Below, in pieces: positions 7,723-16,785 of a stretch of 44,777 nt of DNA (its first letter is position 1; every line of letters starts with the position of its first letter). The DNA lies in NCBI GenBank assembly GCA_016215625.1, contig JACRIW010000117.1:1-44777 (forward strand), given 5' to 3'. The translations under genes and the position numbers were made by a program. Source of the DNA: Candidatus Eiseniibacteriota bacterium. Lineage in GTDB: Bacteria > Eisenbacteria > RBG-16-71-46. Below the pieces are notes generated by a model that did not search any database, was not told where the DNA came from, and saw only the letters and a list, made by a program, of their open reading frames with translations.

Positions 7723-9333
7723 ATGCCTCAGCGCATTCTCCTCGGTGACGAAGCCGTCGCCCTGGCCGCGGTGCACGCGGGAATCAGCACCGCCTACGCC
7801 TACCCGGGCACGCCGTCCACCGAGATCCTCGAATACCTCCTCGAGCACAAGGAGCGCGAAGGCGGACCGCACGCGGCCTGGTGCGCGAACGAGAAGACGG
7901 CCTACGAAGAAGCGCTCGGCACGTGCTTCGCCGGGCGGCGCTCGATCGTGTGCATGAAACACGTCGGGCTCAACGTCGCGGCCGATCCGTTCGTGAACTC
8001 GGCGCTCGTCTCGATGCACGGCGGACTCGTCGTCGCCGTGGCGGACGATCCGGGCATGCACAGCTCGCAGAACGAACAGGACAGCCGCTGGTACGCCGAC
8101 TTCGCGCGCGTCCCCTGCATGGAACCCGCGACGCAGCAGGAGGCGTACGACATGACGCGCGAGGCGTACGACGTCTCCGAACGCTTCGGCGTGCCGGTCA
8201 TGCTGCGCCTCGTCACCCGCCTCTCGCACAGCCGCACGAACGTGCAGGTCGGCGAGATGCGCGGCGAGAACGCGCTGCACAAGGCGCCGAAGGCCGACAC
8301 GTGGGTGCTGCTGCCCGGCAACGCGCGGCGGCAGTGGAGCTCGCTCGTGGCGCGCCAGAAGGACGTGCTCGCGTGGTCGGAGGCGTCGCGCTGGAACCTG
8401 CTCAACCTGCGCCCGGGCCGCAAGCTCGGCGTCATCACCACGGGCATCGCGCGCAACTACTACCGCGAGAACGCGCGCGCGCTGAAGGACGAGCCCTCGC
8501 ACCTGCACATCGGCACCTACCCGATTCCCGAGGCCCACGTCCGCGCACTCGCCGCGCACTGCGACGAGATCCTCGTGCTCGAGGACGGCTACCCGTACGT
8601 CGAGCGCATGATGCGCGGCATCCTGCCGGGCCGGACGAAGATCATGGGCCGCATGAGCGGCGAACTGCCGCCGACGGGCGAACTGAGCCCCGAGATCGTG
8701 CGCGCGGCGCTCGGCCTGCCGGCGCTGCCGGTGCTCGACCTCGACGGCCTGCTGCTGCCCAACCGTCCGCCGCAGCTGTGCCAGGGCTGCCCGCACGGCC
8801 ACTCGTACAACGCCCTCAAGGAAGCGCTCGAAGGCATGGGCGCGACCATGGTCACGGCCGACATCGGCTGCTACACGCTCGGCGCGCTCCCGCCCTACTC
8901 GTCCATCGAGTCCTGCGTGTGCATGGGCGCGAGCATCGGCATGGCGAAGGGCGCCGCCGAAGCCGGCTTCGAGCACGTCGTCGCCGTGATCGGCGACGGC
9001 ACGTTCCTGCACTCGGGCACGGCCTCGCTCGCCGACGCGGCCGCGGCCGACACGCCCATGACGGTGCTCATCCTCGACAACCAGGCGACGGCCATGACCG
9101 GCGTGCAGGATCCGCTCATCGCCTCGAGCCGCCTTCAGGCGATCGTCGAAGGGGTCGGCGTGAAGCCCGAGCACCTGAAGATCGTGGACGCACACCCGCG
9201 CAAGGTGCACGAGACCGCGGACGTGCTGCGCAAGGAAATGGCGCACCGCGGCCTGTCGGTCGTGATCGCGGTGCGGGAGTGCAAGGTCGCGCATGCGAAG
9301 CATGCGCGCATTCCCGAGGCGGTGGCGCGATGA
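7723..9333 (+). CDS. iorA: Indolepyruvate/aryl-keto-acid:ferredoxin oxidoreductase, alpha subunit lacking the C-terminal ferredoxin domain
   Basis: A 536-aa protein that oxidatively decarboxylates aryl or branched keto acids to acyl-CoA using TPP. The N-terminal pyrimidine domain shows AYPGTPSTEI at about residues 26-35. The C-terminal TPP domain shows CQGCPHGHS near residue 353, GDGTFLHSGT near 424 and DNQATAMTG. Classical IorA proteins are longer, because a two-cluster [4Fe-4S] domain follows. Here the protein stops at VRECKVAHAKHARIPEAVAR with no CxxCxxC motif. The ATG at 7723 has GGAGAT upstream and matches the family N-terminus (ILLGDEAVA). The stop overlaps iorB in an ATGA, so the short C-terminus is unlikely to be an annotation artefact. 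Confidence 0.9.
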   Translation: MPQRILLGDEAVALAAVHAGISTAYAYPGTPSTEILEYLLEHKEREGGPHAAWCANEKTAYEEALGTCFAGRRSIVCMKHVGLNVAADPFVNSALVSMHGGLVVAVADDPGMHSSQNEQDSRWYADFARVPCMEPATQQEAYDMTREAYDVSERFGVPVMLRLVTRLSHSRTNVQVGEMRGENALHKAPKADTWVLLPGNARRQWSSLVARQKDVLAWSEASRWNLLNLRPGRKLGVITTGIARNYYRENARALKDEPSHLHIGTYPIPEAHVRALAAHCDEILVLEDGYPYVERMMRGILPGRTKIMGRMSGELPPTGELSPEIVRAALGLPALPVLDLDGLLLPNRPPQLCQGCPHGHSYNALKEALEGMGATMVTADIGCYTLGALPPYSSIESCVCMGASIGMAKGAAEAGFEHVVAVIGDGTFLHSGTASLADAAAADTPMTVLILDNQATAMTGVQDPLIASSRLQAIVEGVGVKPEHLKIVDAHPRKVHETADVLRKEMAHRGLSVVIAVRECKVAHAKHARIPEAVAR

Positions 9334-9902
9334 AATACGACATCGTGTTGAGCGGCGTGGGCGGGCAGGGTGTGCTGAGCATGGCGGCGCTGATCGGCCG
9401 CGCGGCGGTGCTCGAGGGCCTGAACGCGAAGCAGTCGGAAGTGCACGGCATGGCGCAGCGCGGCGGCGCGGTGCAGGCGCACCTGCGCCTGTCGGACGAA
9501 GTGATCGAGAGCGATCTCATCCCGCGCGGCGGCGCCGACCTCGTGCTGAGCCTCGAGCCGGTCGAAGCGCTGCGCTACGTCGCGTGGCTGTCCCCCACCG
9601 GCACGCTCATCACCTCGGCCAACGCGCTCGTGAACATCCCGAACTACCCCGAGATGGACGGCATCCTCGCCAAGATCCGCGCGCTGCCGCATTCGTGCGT
9701 GATCGAGGCGGAGCGGCTCGCCGACGAGGCCGGCCACCTGCAGGCGGTGAACACCGTCATGGTGGGCGCCGCCTCCCGGCTGCTGCCGCTCAAGTTCGAG
9801 TCACTCGAGCAGAGCGTGCGCCAGACGTTCGCGCGCAAGGGCGACGCCGTGCTGAACGTGAACCTCAAGGCGTTCGCGTCCGGAAGGCAGGCGTTCGCAT
9901 GA
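9330..9902 (+). CDS. iorB: Indolepyruvate:ferredoxin oxidoreductase, beta subunit
   Basis: A 190-aa partner of IorA belonging to the gamma/CoA-binding fold of keto-acid:ferredoxin oxidoreductases. The N-terminus has SGVGGQGVLS (residues 7-16) and then the characteristic SEVHGMAQRGGAVQAHLR segment. Length is normal. The start overlaps the iorA stop and its own stop overlaps the synthetase start, both as ATGA, so three proteins of one pathway are translationally coupled. Confidence 0.92.
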   Translation: MKYDIVLSGVGGQGVLSMAALIGRAAVLEGLNAKQSEVHGMAQRGGAVQAHLRLSDEVIESDLIPRGGADLVLSLEPVEALRYVAWLSPTGTLITSANALVNIPNYPEMDGILAKIRALPHSCVIEAERLADEAGHLQAVNTVMVGAASRLLPLKFESLEQSVRQTFARKGDAVLNVNLKAFASGRQAFA

Positions 9903-12157
9903 GCACGGCCGAGGCCGCACCCGCCGCCGGACCGTTCGACGAGCTGATCGCCCGGGCCGCGGCGCGGCCGGAGCGCGTGCTGCTCGAATCCGAAGGCATG
10001 GCCCTGCTCGAGCTGCTGGGCTTCGCCACGCCGAAACGCGAAGTCGTCCCGAACGCCGACGCGATCGCGCGCTGGACGGCGTCACCGTTCCCGGGCGAGC
10101 GCGTCGTGCTCAAGGCGCTCTCGCCGCAGATCCTGCACAAGACCGACGCGCACGCGGTCGCGGTGCTCCCCAACCGCGTCGCCGCGCTGCACGAGGCGGC
10201 CGCCGAGATGGAGACGCGGCTCGCCGGCCGCGGGCTCGAAGGCTTCCTCGTGTGCGAGTTCGTTCCGCACGAGAACGGTCCGGGACGCGAGTTCCTGCTC
10301 GGGCTCCGGCACACGCGCGACTTCGGCCCGGTGGTGACGCTGGCCGCCGGCGGCGTGCACGCCGAGTTCCTCGCGCACGCGCTCCGCCCCGAACAGGCGA
10401 CCGCGCTCTTCAGTCCGGAGCTCGACCGCGAGGACGTGCTCGACGCCGCGATCGACCGCCTCGCCGTGGCGCGCCTCGCGATCGAATCGCAGCGCGGCCA
10501 CCGCCCGCTCGTCTACCGCTCCGAACTCACCGGCGCCGTGCGGCGGCTGCTCGCTTTCGCGCGCACGCCACAGGCCGAGGCGCTCGAGGAGTTCGAGGTC
10601 AATCCGCTCGTCGTGAGCGAGGGCCGCCTCGTCGCGCTCGACGCGCTCGCGAAGCTCGCGCCCTGGCGCGAGGACCCGCCCGCGCCGCGCCCGATCGCGC
10701 GCATCCGCACGCTGCTCGAGCCGCGCACGATCGCGGTCATGGGCGTCTCCGAACGCATGAACCCGGGCCGCATCATCCTGCGCAACGTGCTGCGCGAGGG
10801 CTTCGATCCCGCCGACGTCACGATCGTGAAGCCGGGCACGAACAGCATCGACGGCTGCGCGTGCGTCCCGTCCCTCGCCGACGTGCCCGCGCCCGTGGAC
10901 CTGCTCGTGCTGAGCATCCCCGCGCCGCAGGCGGCCGAGGCGATCGCGCAGGCGGCCGACGAGCATCTCGCCGAGAGCATCGTGCTGATCCCGGGCGGGC
11001 TCGAGGAGAAGGCCGGCAACGAGACCCTCGTCACGAGCATGCGCGAGGCGATCGCGCGATCGCGCCGCACCGAATGGGGCGGTCCGGTCGTGAACGGCGG
11101 CAACTGCCTCGGCGTGCGGTCGCTGCCCGGGCGGTTCGACACGCTGTTCATTCCGGAGCACAAGCTGCCGCGCTCCGCGCGGGCGGCCGACCCGATCGCG
11201 CTCGTCACCGGCAGCGGCGCCTTCGCCGTGAGCAAGGCGAGCAAGCTCGCCGGCCTGCAACCGCTCTACACGATCACGATCGGCAACCAGACCGATCTCA
11301 CGATCGCCGATTACCTCGAGTACCTCGCCGGCGAGCCGCGCGTGAAGATCGTCGCGGTGTACCTCGAGGGCTTCCGCCCGCTCGACGGCGCGCGCTTCGT
11401 GCGGCAGGTCGAGGCGCTCACGCGCGCCGGCCGTTCGGTGATCGTCTACCTCGCCGGCCGCACCGCCGCGGGCGCCGCGGCCGCGGCGAGCCACACGGCC
11501 GCCGTCGCGGGCGATCACGCGGTCGCCACGCAGCTCGCGCGCGCCGCCGGCGCGGTCGTCGCCGACACGCTCGAGGACTTCGAGGACCTCGTGCGGCTGT
11601 TCGCCCGGCTGCAGGGGCGCAAAGCCGGCGCGGGCCGGATCGGCGCGCTCACGAACGCCGGCTTCGAATCCGTCGCGATCGCCGACAACCTCGGCGCGTT
11701 CACGCTCGCGAAGTTCACCACCGCCACGCAGGCCTCGCTCGCGGCCACGCTCGAGCGCGCGAAGCTCGGCGACATCGTCGCGGTCCACAACCCGATGGAC
11801 GTCACACCGATCCTCGGCGACGAGGGCTACGAATCGGCGCTGCGCGCGATGCTCTCCGACCCCGGCGTGGACGCCGCGGTGCTCGGGTGCGTTCCGCTCA
11901 CCGCGGCGCTCGACACGCTGAACGCCGGCGAAGGGCACGGCGACGACCTCGATCGCGAGGACGGCGTGGTCATGCGGCTGCGCCAGCTCTGGACCGAGAG
12001 CATGAAGCCGTGGGTGGCGGTCGTGGACGCGGGTCCGCTCTACGACCCGATGAGCGCCGCGCTCGAAGCGGGCGGCATCCCCGTGTTCCGCGCGGCGGAC
12101 CGGGCGCTGCGGTTGTTCGGCGTCTGGGCCCGGGCGGCCGGCCCCCCCGAGCGCTGA
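9899..12157 (+). CDS. ADP-forming acyl-CoA synthetase, fused beta-alpha subunits
   Basis: A 752-aa acetate--CoA ligase (ADP-forming) family protein that converts acyl-CoA, ADP and phosphate to the free acid, CoA and ATP. Domain order is beta then alpha: an ATP-grasp domain fills about residues 1-250 (LKALSPQILHKTDAHAV near residue 71, EEFEVNPLV near 233). Next come a CoA-binding Rossmann domain (about 270-400) and a succinyl-CoA-ligase-like region with the phospho-histidine motif SHTAAVAG, His532. The usual motif reads SHTG, so the Gly is Ala here. It sits directly behind iorAB with an ATGA overlap, so it would harvest ATP from the arylacetyl- or acyl-CoA that IorAB makes. This pairing is known from peptide-fermenting archaea and bacteria. 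Confidence 0.88.
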   Translation: MSTAEAAPAAGPFDELIARAAARPERVLLESEGMALLELLGFATPKREVVPNADAIARWTASPFPGERVVLKALSPQILHKTDAHAVAVLPNRVAALHEAAAEMETRLAGRGLEGFLVCEFVPHENGPGREFLLGLRHTRDFGPVVTLAAGGVHAEFLAHALRPEQATALFSPELDREDVLDAAIDRLAVARLAIESQRGHRPLVYRSELTGAVRRLLAFARTPQAEALEEFEVNPLVVSEGRLVALDALAKLAPWREDPPAPRPIARIRTLLEPRTIAVMGVSERMNPGRIILRNVLREGFDPADVTIVKPGTNSIDGCACVPSLADVPAPVDLLVLSIPAPQAAEAIAQAADEHLAESIVLIPGGLEEKAGNETLVTSMREAIARSRRTEWGGPVVNGGNCLGVRSLPGRFDTLFIPEHKLPRSARAADPIALVTGSGAFAVSKASKLAGLQPLYTITIGNQTDLTIADYLEYLAGEPRVKIVAVYLEGFRPLDGARFVRQVEALTRAGRSVIVYLAGRTAAGAAAAASHTAAVAGDHAVATQLARAAGAVVADTLEDFEDLVRLFARLQGRKAGAGRIGALTNAGFESVAIADNLGAFTLAKFTTATQASLAATLERAKLGDIVAVHNPMDVTPILGDEGYESALRAMLSDPGVDAAVLGCVPLTAALDTLNAGEGHGDDLDREDGVVMRLRQLWTESMKPWVAVVDAGPLYDPMSAALEAGGIPVFRAADRALRLFGVWARAAGPPER

Positions 12158-12175
12158 GCACGAGCATTTCCCGGA

Positions 12176-12206
12176 CGCGGCCCGCAGTTTTCACTGTCGG
12201 GCCGCG
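12176..12206 (+). terminator. Hairpin between the iorAB-synthetase operon and the OPT transporter
   Basis: A 9-bp perfect stem, CGCGGCCCG at 12176-12184 and CGGGCCGCG at 12198-12206, with a 13-base loop containing TTTT. No T-tract follows the stem, so it may be a Rho-independent terminator of weak type or an operator. Confidence 0.45.
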
Positions 12207-12218
12207 CACGCGCATGGG

Positions 12219-12224
12219 TAGATT
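12219..12224 (+). promoter_or_regulatory. Candidate -10 element for the OPT gene
   Basis: TAGATT lies 7 bases before the ATG at 12232, which would place the transcription start at or next to the start codon. No good ribosome-binding site precedes this ATG. No convincing -35 element was found at the proper distance. Confidence 0.35.
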
Positions 12225-12231
12225 GCGCACC

Positions 12232-14094
12232 ATGACCCAACCCAACCGCTTCCTACCGCGCATCGGCAGCCCCGGTTACTACGTCCTCCTCGGCGCGATC
12301 GCCATCTTCATCCTCGGCCCCCTGGGCGGCATCACCGCCGCCTACATGAACTTCTCGATCGGGTTCTTCGTCGGCGGCCAGGTGCTCGCCGGCATCCTCG
12401 GCAGCGTCGTGACCTACGGTTACGGCTCCGAAGGCAAGCACGGCGCGAACTACATGCAGACGATGGCCGCCTCGGTGGCGGGCCTCTCGGGCATGGCCGT
12501 GCTCATCCAGGCCATGACGTGGCTCGGCCTGCCGGAGCCTCCGATCTGGCAGATGGTGCTCTACTTCATGTGCATCGGCATGCTCGGCGTGGGCGTCGGC
12601 ATGCTCTACACGCCGATCCTCGTGGACCGCATGCGGCTGACGTTCCCCTCCGGCTACGCGGTCGCGAACATCCTGCGCGCGCTCACGGACAAGCGGCTGC
12701 TGCGCGAGTCCATCGGCAAGCTCGGCGGCGGCACCGCGGCCGGCATCGGCGGGGGGCTCGCGCTCGCGGCCCCGCAGGTCGCCTCCGTCCTCGGCAAGCT
12801 GGCCGAGAGCACGAGCGCCTCGGTCGCGTTCTTCGGCGGCACGCTCGCGAACTTCTCCGCCTCGACGCTCGGCGCCGGCATGATCGTCGGCGCGCGCATC
12901 GGCATTCCCGCCATCGTCGTGGGCGGCATCGGCGTGATGCTCACGCCGTGGCTGCGCACGCACGGCTGGCAGGGTGACATGTGGCTCGACGCGCACGCCC
13001 CGTTCCGCAAGATCGGCTTCATCGTCGCGCTCGGCACGATCATGGGCGCCGCCGCCGTGGACATGGCGCTGATCGCCGGATCGGCGATCAAGGAGTTCGG
13101 CCGGATGAAGCCGGTCGAGCCCGCCGAGGACTGGAAGAAGACCGACATGCGCTTCCTGTGGTCGTGGGTGGCGTTCTGGGCCGTGGCCGTGTTCGCGATG
13201 GGCGTGTTCGTGCTGCACCTGCCCGCCCTGTTCGTCGGCGTCGCGATCGCACTGGTGTTCGTGTTCCTGATGGTCAACGGCATCTCGCTCGGCATCTCGG
13301 ACAGCAACCCCATCTCGAGCGCGTTCGTGCTCACGGTGTTCATCCTCGCGACCATCGGCCTCAAGGACCCCGTGACGGGCCTGCTGTGCGCGAGCATCCT
13401 GCTCATCTCGACCAGCGTCGGCGGCGACATGCAGCAGGACCGCTCCACGGGCTGGCGCCTCGGCACCAACCGGACGATCCAGTTCCGCTTCCAGGTGATC
13501 GGCATCGCCATGGGCGCCGTCATGAGCGTCGTGCTGGCGCGGCTGTTCATGAAGGCGTACCCCGTGCTGGCGGTGAACCAGCTCGCGAACCCCGGCACGC
13601 CCGGCGCCGAGAAGTGGCAGGCGGCGATGACGTACAAGTTCGTGGGCGCGCTCGACTCGCTCACGCACCCGAGCCCGAAGGTGATGGTCGCGCTCGGTCT
13701 CGGCATCGGCATCGGCCTGCTCACCGAGGCGCTGCGCAAGCTCATCAAGCACAACGACGGCTGGAAGACGTGGGTCAAGAACACGAAGGCCGGGTACTTC
13801 ACCGACCTCGCGCTCGACTGCGTGTTCCTGCCCAGCCCGTACGCCTCGAGCTTCGGCGGCTTCGTCGAGTTCGGCACGTCGCTGTGGTTCGGGTTCGGCG
13901 GCACGTTCAGCTCGCTGCTGCAGACGTGGCAGGGGCGCCAGGCCGCGCAGCGCCCGAAACCCGCCGCCACGGAGGAGGCGCTGCCCGAGGACATGAGCAC
14001 GATGTCGCTGGTCGGCGGCGGCCTGATCGCCGGCGACTCGCTCGCCGCGCTCGGGCTCGGCATCTACGGCCTGCTGCAGACGGTCGTGAAGTAG
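12232..14094 (+). CDS. OPT-family oligopeptide transporter
   Basis: A 620-aa polytopic inner-membrane protein with roughly 14-16 hydrophobic segments, of the oligopeptide transporter superfamily that takes up small peptides or metal chelates by proton symport. Family-typical stretches include the N-terminal GGITAAYMNFSIG, RMRLTFPSGYAVANILRAL, a central SNPISSAFVLTV and the TSVGGDMQQDRSTGWRLGTNR segment. The start at 12232 was chosen over an in-frame ATG at 12214 because the N-terminus fits better and a -10-like element lies between the two. Its position behind a keto-acid fermentation operon suggests peptide import as a source of amino acids. The substrate itself is not readable from sequence. 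Confidence 0.88.
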   Translation: MTQPNRFLPRIGSPGYYVLLGAIAIFILGPLGGITAAYMNFSIGFFVGGQVLAGILGSVVTYGYGSEGKHGANYMQTMAASVAGLSGMAVLIQAMTWLGLPEPPIWQMVLYFMCIGMLGVGVGMLYTPILVDRMRLTFPSGYAVANILRALTDKRLLRESIGKLGGGTAAGIGGGLALAAPQVASVLGKLAESTSASVAFFGGTLANFSASTLGAGMIVGARIGIPAIVVGGIGVMLTPWLRTHGWQGDMWLDAHAPFRKIGFIVALGTIMGAAAVDMALIAGSAIKEFGRMKPVEPAEDWKKTDMRFLWSWVAFWAVAVFAMGVFVLHLPALFVGVAIALVFVFLMVNGISLGISDSNPISSAFVLTVFILATIGLKDPVTGLLCASILLISTSVGGDMQQDRSTGWRLGTNRTIQFRFQVIGIAMGAVMSVVLARLFMKAYPVLAVNQLANPGTPGAEKWQAAMTYKFVGALDSLTHPSPKVMVALGLGIGIGLLTEALRKLIKHNDGWKTWVKNTKAGYFTDLALDCVFLPSPYASSFGGFVEFGTSLWFGFGGTFSSLLQTWQGRQAAQRPKPAATEEALPEDMSTMSLVGGGLIAGDSLAALGLGIYGLLQTVVK

Positions 14095-14110
14095 CCGTCT
14101 CCCGGAAGCA

Positions 14111-14147
14111 CGAAGGCCCCGCCGGCTCGCCGCCCGCGGGGCCTTCG
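14111..14147. terminator. Bidirectional intrinsic terminator between convergent genes
   Basis: A perfect 12-bp stem, CGAAGGCCCCGC at 14111-14122 and GCGGGGCCTTCG at 14136-14147, lies between the transporter stop and the stop of the convergent phosphatase gene. A TCTTTCC stretch follows on the plus strand. Confidence 0.85.
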
Positions 14148-14166
14148 TCTTTCCGGACGTCCGCCG

Positions 14167-16692
14167 CTACACCACGCGGCGCGCCACGATCACCGTGAGG
14201 TCGTCGGCCGGGCCGGTGTCGCCCTCGAACGTGCGCACCTCGCGCACGAGCGCCTGCGCGATCTCCTTGCACGGCCGGTCGTGCAGGCGCTTCACGGCTT
14301 CGACGAGCCGGTCCTCGCCCCACTGCTCGTTCGCGGCGTCGGCGCCCTCGGTCACGCCGTCGGTGTACAGCGTGAGCACGTCGCCCACTTCGAGCTTCAC
14401 GCGGCCGCTCGTGAACACGCTGAACGGCAGGATGCCGAGGATCGTGCCGCCCTCGGACAACCACTCGTGCGTGCCGTCGGCGCGCACGAGCAGCGACGGA
14501 TTGTGGCCGGCGTTCACGTAGTGCAGCTCGCCCGTCCCCGCGTCGAGAAAGCCGAGGAACGCGGTGACGAACTTGCCCGGGTCCACGCTCTTGTGCAGGA
14601 ACTCGTTGAGCCGCGTCGCGAGCGCGGCGGGTTCCTCGGCGCCGAGATCGTGGCTCACGAGCGCGGCGCGGAACGCGGACATCAGCAGCGCCGCGGGCAC
14701 GCCCTTGCCGGACACGTCCGCGATCACCAGCCCGACGCGGCGGTCGCCGAGATCGAGATGATCGAAGTAGTCGCCGCCGACCTCGCGCGCGGCCTCGCTC
14801 GCACCGGCGATCTCGAGCCCGGGCACGGACGGCGGCATCGCGGGCAGCAGCCGCGCCTGGATGCGGCGCGCGAGCGCCAGCTCGCTCTCCATGCGCGCGC
14901 GCTCCTTCTCGAGTGAGCGCGCGTGCTCGAGCCCCTCGCTCGCCTGGTTCATGGCGCGCGCGACGGCCCACAGGTCGTCCTCGCCGCGGATCTCGATGCG
15001 GTGGCTCAGCTCGCCCGACTCGAGCTTGCGCGCGGCGCCGTGCAGCGCGCCGATCGCGGCGGCCACGTTGCGGCCCATGTTCGTCACCATGACGATGTCC
15101 CACAGCGCCACGAGCGCCATGAGCCCGCCGAGCGTCACGAGCAGGACGAGCGGCACGTAACCCATCGGATCGTCTTCCGAGTTGTGGAAGAGTCCGCGGA
15201 GCACCTCGTTCGGCGGCACGCCGATCGTGAGCATCAACTGCCCGCGGTCCCAGCCCTTCTCGGCGCCGCGCCACCGGAGCGACGGCACGAACGCGTGCCC
15301 CTCGAGCAGGAACGCACGCGCACTCATGTTGCCCTCGTCCACGCGGTACGTCTGCTGGCCGACGTTCAAGGAGACGTTCGGGCGATTGCGGCGGGACACC
15401 GAGTCGGCCGAGTCCGCCCTCACTCGCGCGCGCTCGGCGAACTGCGCGAGGCGCCGATCGGCGTTCTCGCCGTCGACGAGATTCTCGAGCGAGTCCGCGA
15501 TCGCCTCGAGCGAGTCCGCGAGCACGGTGACGCCGGCGCCGCCTCGTGCCGAACTCCGCGACGTCATCACGACGCTCGCGCGCCCGCCCGCCACCGCCGC
15601 GACGTCCCGGCGCACGATGGAGTCCCCGGGCACGAACACCGCCCAGCGCGCGCCCGGGCGCGACACCGTCGCGGCGACCCAGAGGCCTTCACCGGCCCGC
15701 ACCCAGCTCCAGCGCGGGAACGTTCCGATGGAGTCGCACCACGCGGCCACGGCCGGCACGCCACCCGGCACCGCGGGGCCGCGGCGCAGTTCGAGCTCGC
15801 GCCCGGAGCCCGCATACACCGTCACCGGCGAGCCGGCGGCATTCCAGGCGAGCGCCACCGCGTCCAGCGCGGCCGCGGGATCCGGCGCCGACGCCGCGCG
15901 CTCGACGGCCGTGGCGAGGCGCTCCCCTTCGCTCTGCATCGCGCGCGCCCCGACGAGCGCGCGGTCACGATTGACGCCGAGCACGGTCACCGCGGCCCAG
16001 AGCACCAGGAGCAGCGCCGTCGGCACGAGCACCACCAGCAGGTGCGAGAGCGCGAGCCGCCGCCCCACGCCGCGGATGCCGAGGCTCGGGTCGTTCACGA
16101 TCGCGAGCAGCAGCACGAACGCTCCGGCGCTCGAGGCGATCGCGAGCGCGAGGCGCAGCGTGTGCGCCGTGTCCCACCACGCGTGCTGCGCGGCGGTGAG
16201 GACGGCCGAGCCCGCCTCGCCCGCTCCGCCGAAGCGCAGGAAGCCGAGCACGGCGAGCACGATCGCGGCGACCGCGAGCAGGTACTTGTTCCGGGTCGGC
16301 ACCGTGTGGCGCCAGCGGAAGGCGAGCGAACCCATCGCCAGGAACGCGCCCGCGACGCCCCACGGCGCCGGCGTGGCGAGCAGCAGGAACGCGACACCGA
16401 GCGTGCACCAGCGCGCGATGCGGTCGCGCCGGCGCGTGCCCGTCGCGAGCAGCTGCGCGAACGCCTCCCACGCGACCACGCCCGCCAGGGTGGCGCACAC
16501 GAGCAGCGGCGTGCGCAGCGCCGCGACGCCGGCCTCGAGGTCGAACGCGAGCAGCGCCGCGACCTGCACGAGGAACGAAAGTGCGAACCGCGCACGGGCG
16601 CGCCCACGCGCCGCTTCGTCGCGCGTGGCCTCGCCCCGGTGGGCGCGCGCGGTGAGCAGGGCCAGCAGTACCGCCGACACGAATCGGATCAT
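14167..16692 (-). CDS. Membrane-bound HAMP-domain PP2C/SpoIIE (RsbU-type) serine phosphatase
   Basis: An 841-aa signalling phosphatase. The first ~240 residues hold several membrane helices. A long soluble, probably extracytoplasmic region (about 250-510) is followed by one more helix near 515-535, a HAMP region (about 535-590), a linker coiled coil and the catalytic domain from about 615. Metal-binding signatures are EVGGDYFDHLDL near residue 638, IADVSGKGVPAALLMS, LYTDGVTEG near 777 and GPADDLTVIVAR at the end. Such enzymes dephosphorylate anti-anti-sigma (STAS) proteins in partner-switching pathways. No STAS or RsbW-like gene is in view, so its partner lies elsewhere. The ATG has no ribosome-binding site but lies 8 bases from a strong -10 element. 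Confidence 0.87.
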   Translation of the reverse strand: MIRFVSAVLLALLTARAHRGEATRDEAARGRARARFALSFLVQVAALLAFDLEAGVAALRTPLLVCATLAGVVAWEAFAQLLATGTRRRDRIARWCTLGVAFLLLATPAPWGVAGAFLAMGSLAFRWRHTVPTRNKYLLAVAAIVLAVLGFLRFGGAGEAGSAVLTAAQHAWWDTAHTLRLALAIASSAGAFVLLLAIVNDPSLGIRGVGRRLALSHLLVVLVPTALLLVLWAAVTVLGVNRDRALVGARAMQSEGERLATAVERAASAPDPAAALDAVALAWNAAGSPVTVYAGSGRELELRRGPAVPGGVPAVAAWCDSIGTFPRWSWVRAGEGLWVAATVSRPGARWAVFVPGDSIVRRDVAAVAGGRASVVMTSRSSARGGAGVTVLADSLEAIADSLENLVDGENADRRLAQFAERARVRADSADSVSRRNRPNVSLNVGQQTYRVDEGNMSARAFLLEGHAFVPSLRWRGAEKGWDRGQLMLTIGVPPNEVLRGLFHNSEDDPMGYVPLVLLVTLGGLMALVALWDIVMVTNMGRNVAAAIGALHGAARKLESGELSHRIEIRGEDDLWAVARAMNQASEGLEHARSLEKERARMESELALARRIQARLLPAMPPSVPGLEIAGASEAAREVGGDYFDHLDLGDRRVGLVIADVSGKGVPAALLMSAFRAALVSHDLGAEEPAALATRLNEFLHKSVDPGKFVTAFLGFLDAGTGELHYVNAGHNPSLLVRADGTHEWLSEGGTILGILPFSVFTSGRVKLEVGDVLTLYTDGVTEGADAANEQWGEDRLVEAVKRLHDRPCKEIAQALVREVRTFEGDTGPADDLTVIVARRVV

Positions 16693-16700
16693 GGCGGCAC

Positions 16701-16729
16701 TGTATACGGAACCCTCCTCTCCGGCCCAA
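16701..16729 (-). promoter_or_regulatory. Sigma-70-type promoter of the phosphatase gene, apparently leaderless
   Basis: Read on the minus strand: -35 TTGGGC (16729-16724), a 17-bp spacer, and -10 TATACA (16706-16701). The ATG starts at 16692, only 8 bases past the -10. The transcript would therefore begin within a few bases of the start codon. Confidence 0.65.
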
Positions 16730-16732
16730 GCG

Positions 16733-16763
16733 AAAAGGCCCGCGCCGGAGTGTGGCGCGGTCC
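16733..16763 (-). terminator. Intrinsic terminator of the chemoreceptor gene
   Basis: On the minus strand, CCGCGCC and GGCGCGG (16760-16754 and 16746-16740) form a 7-bp stem over a 7-base loop. Two extra G-C pairs lie beyond one mismatch. TTTT follows at 16736-16733. It ends 4 bases before the -35 of the next gene on the same strand. Confidence 0.75.
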
Positions 16764-16785
16764 CTGTTCACGGAAGCCGCGGACG

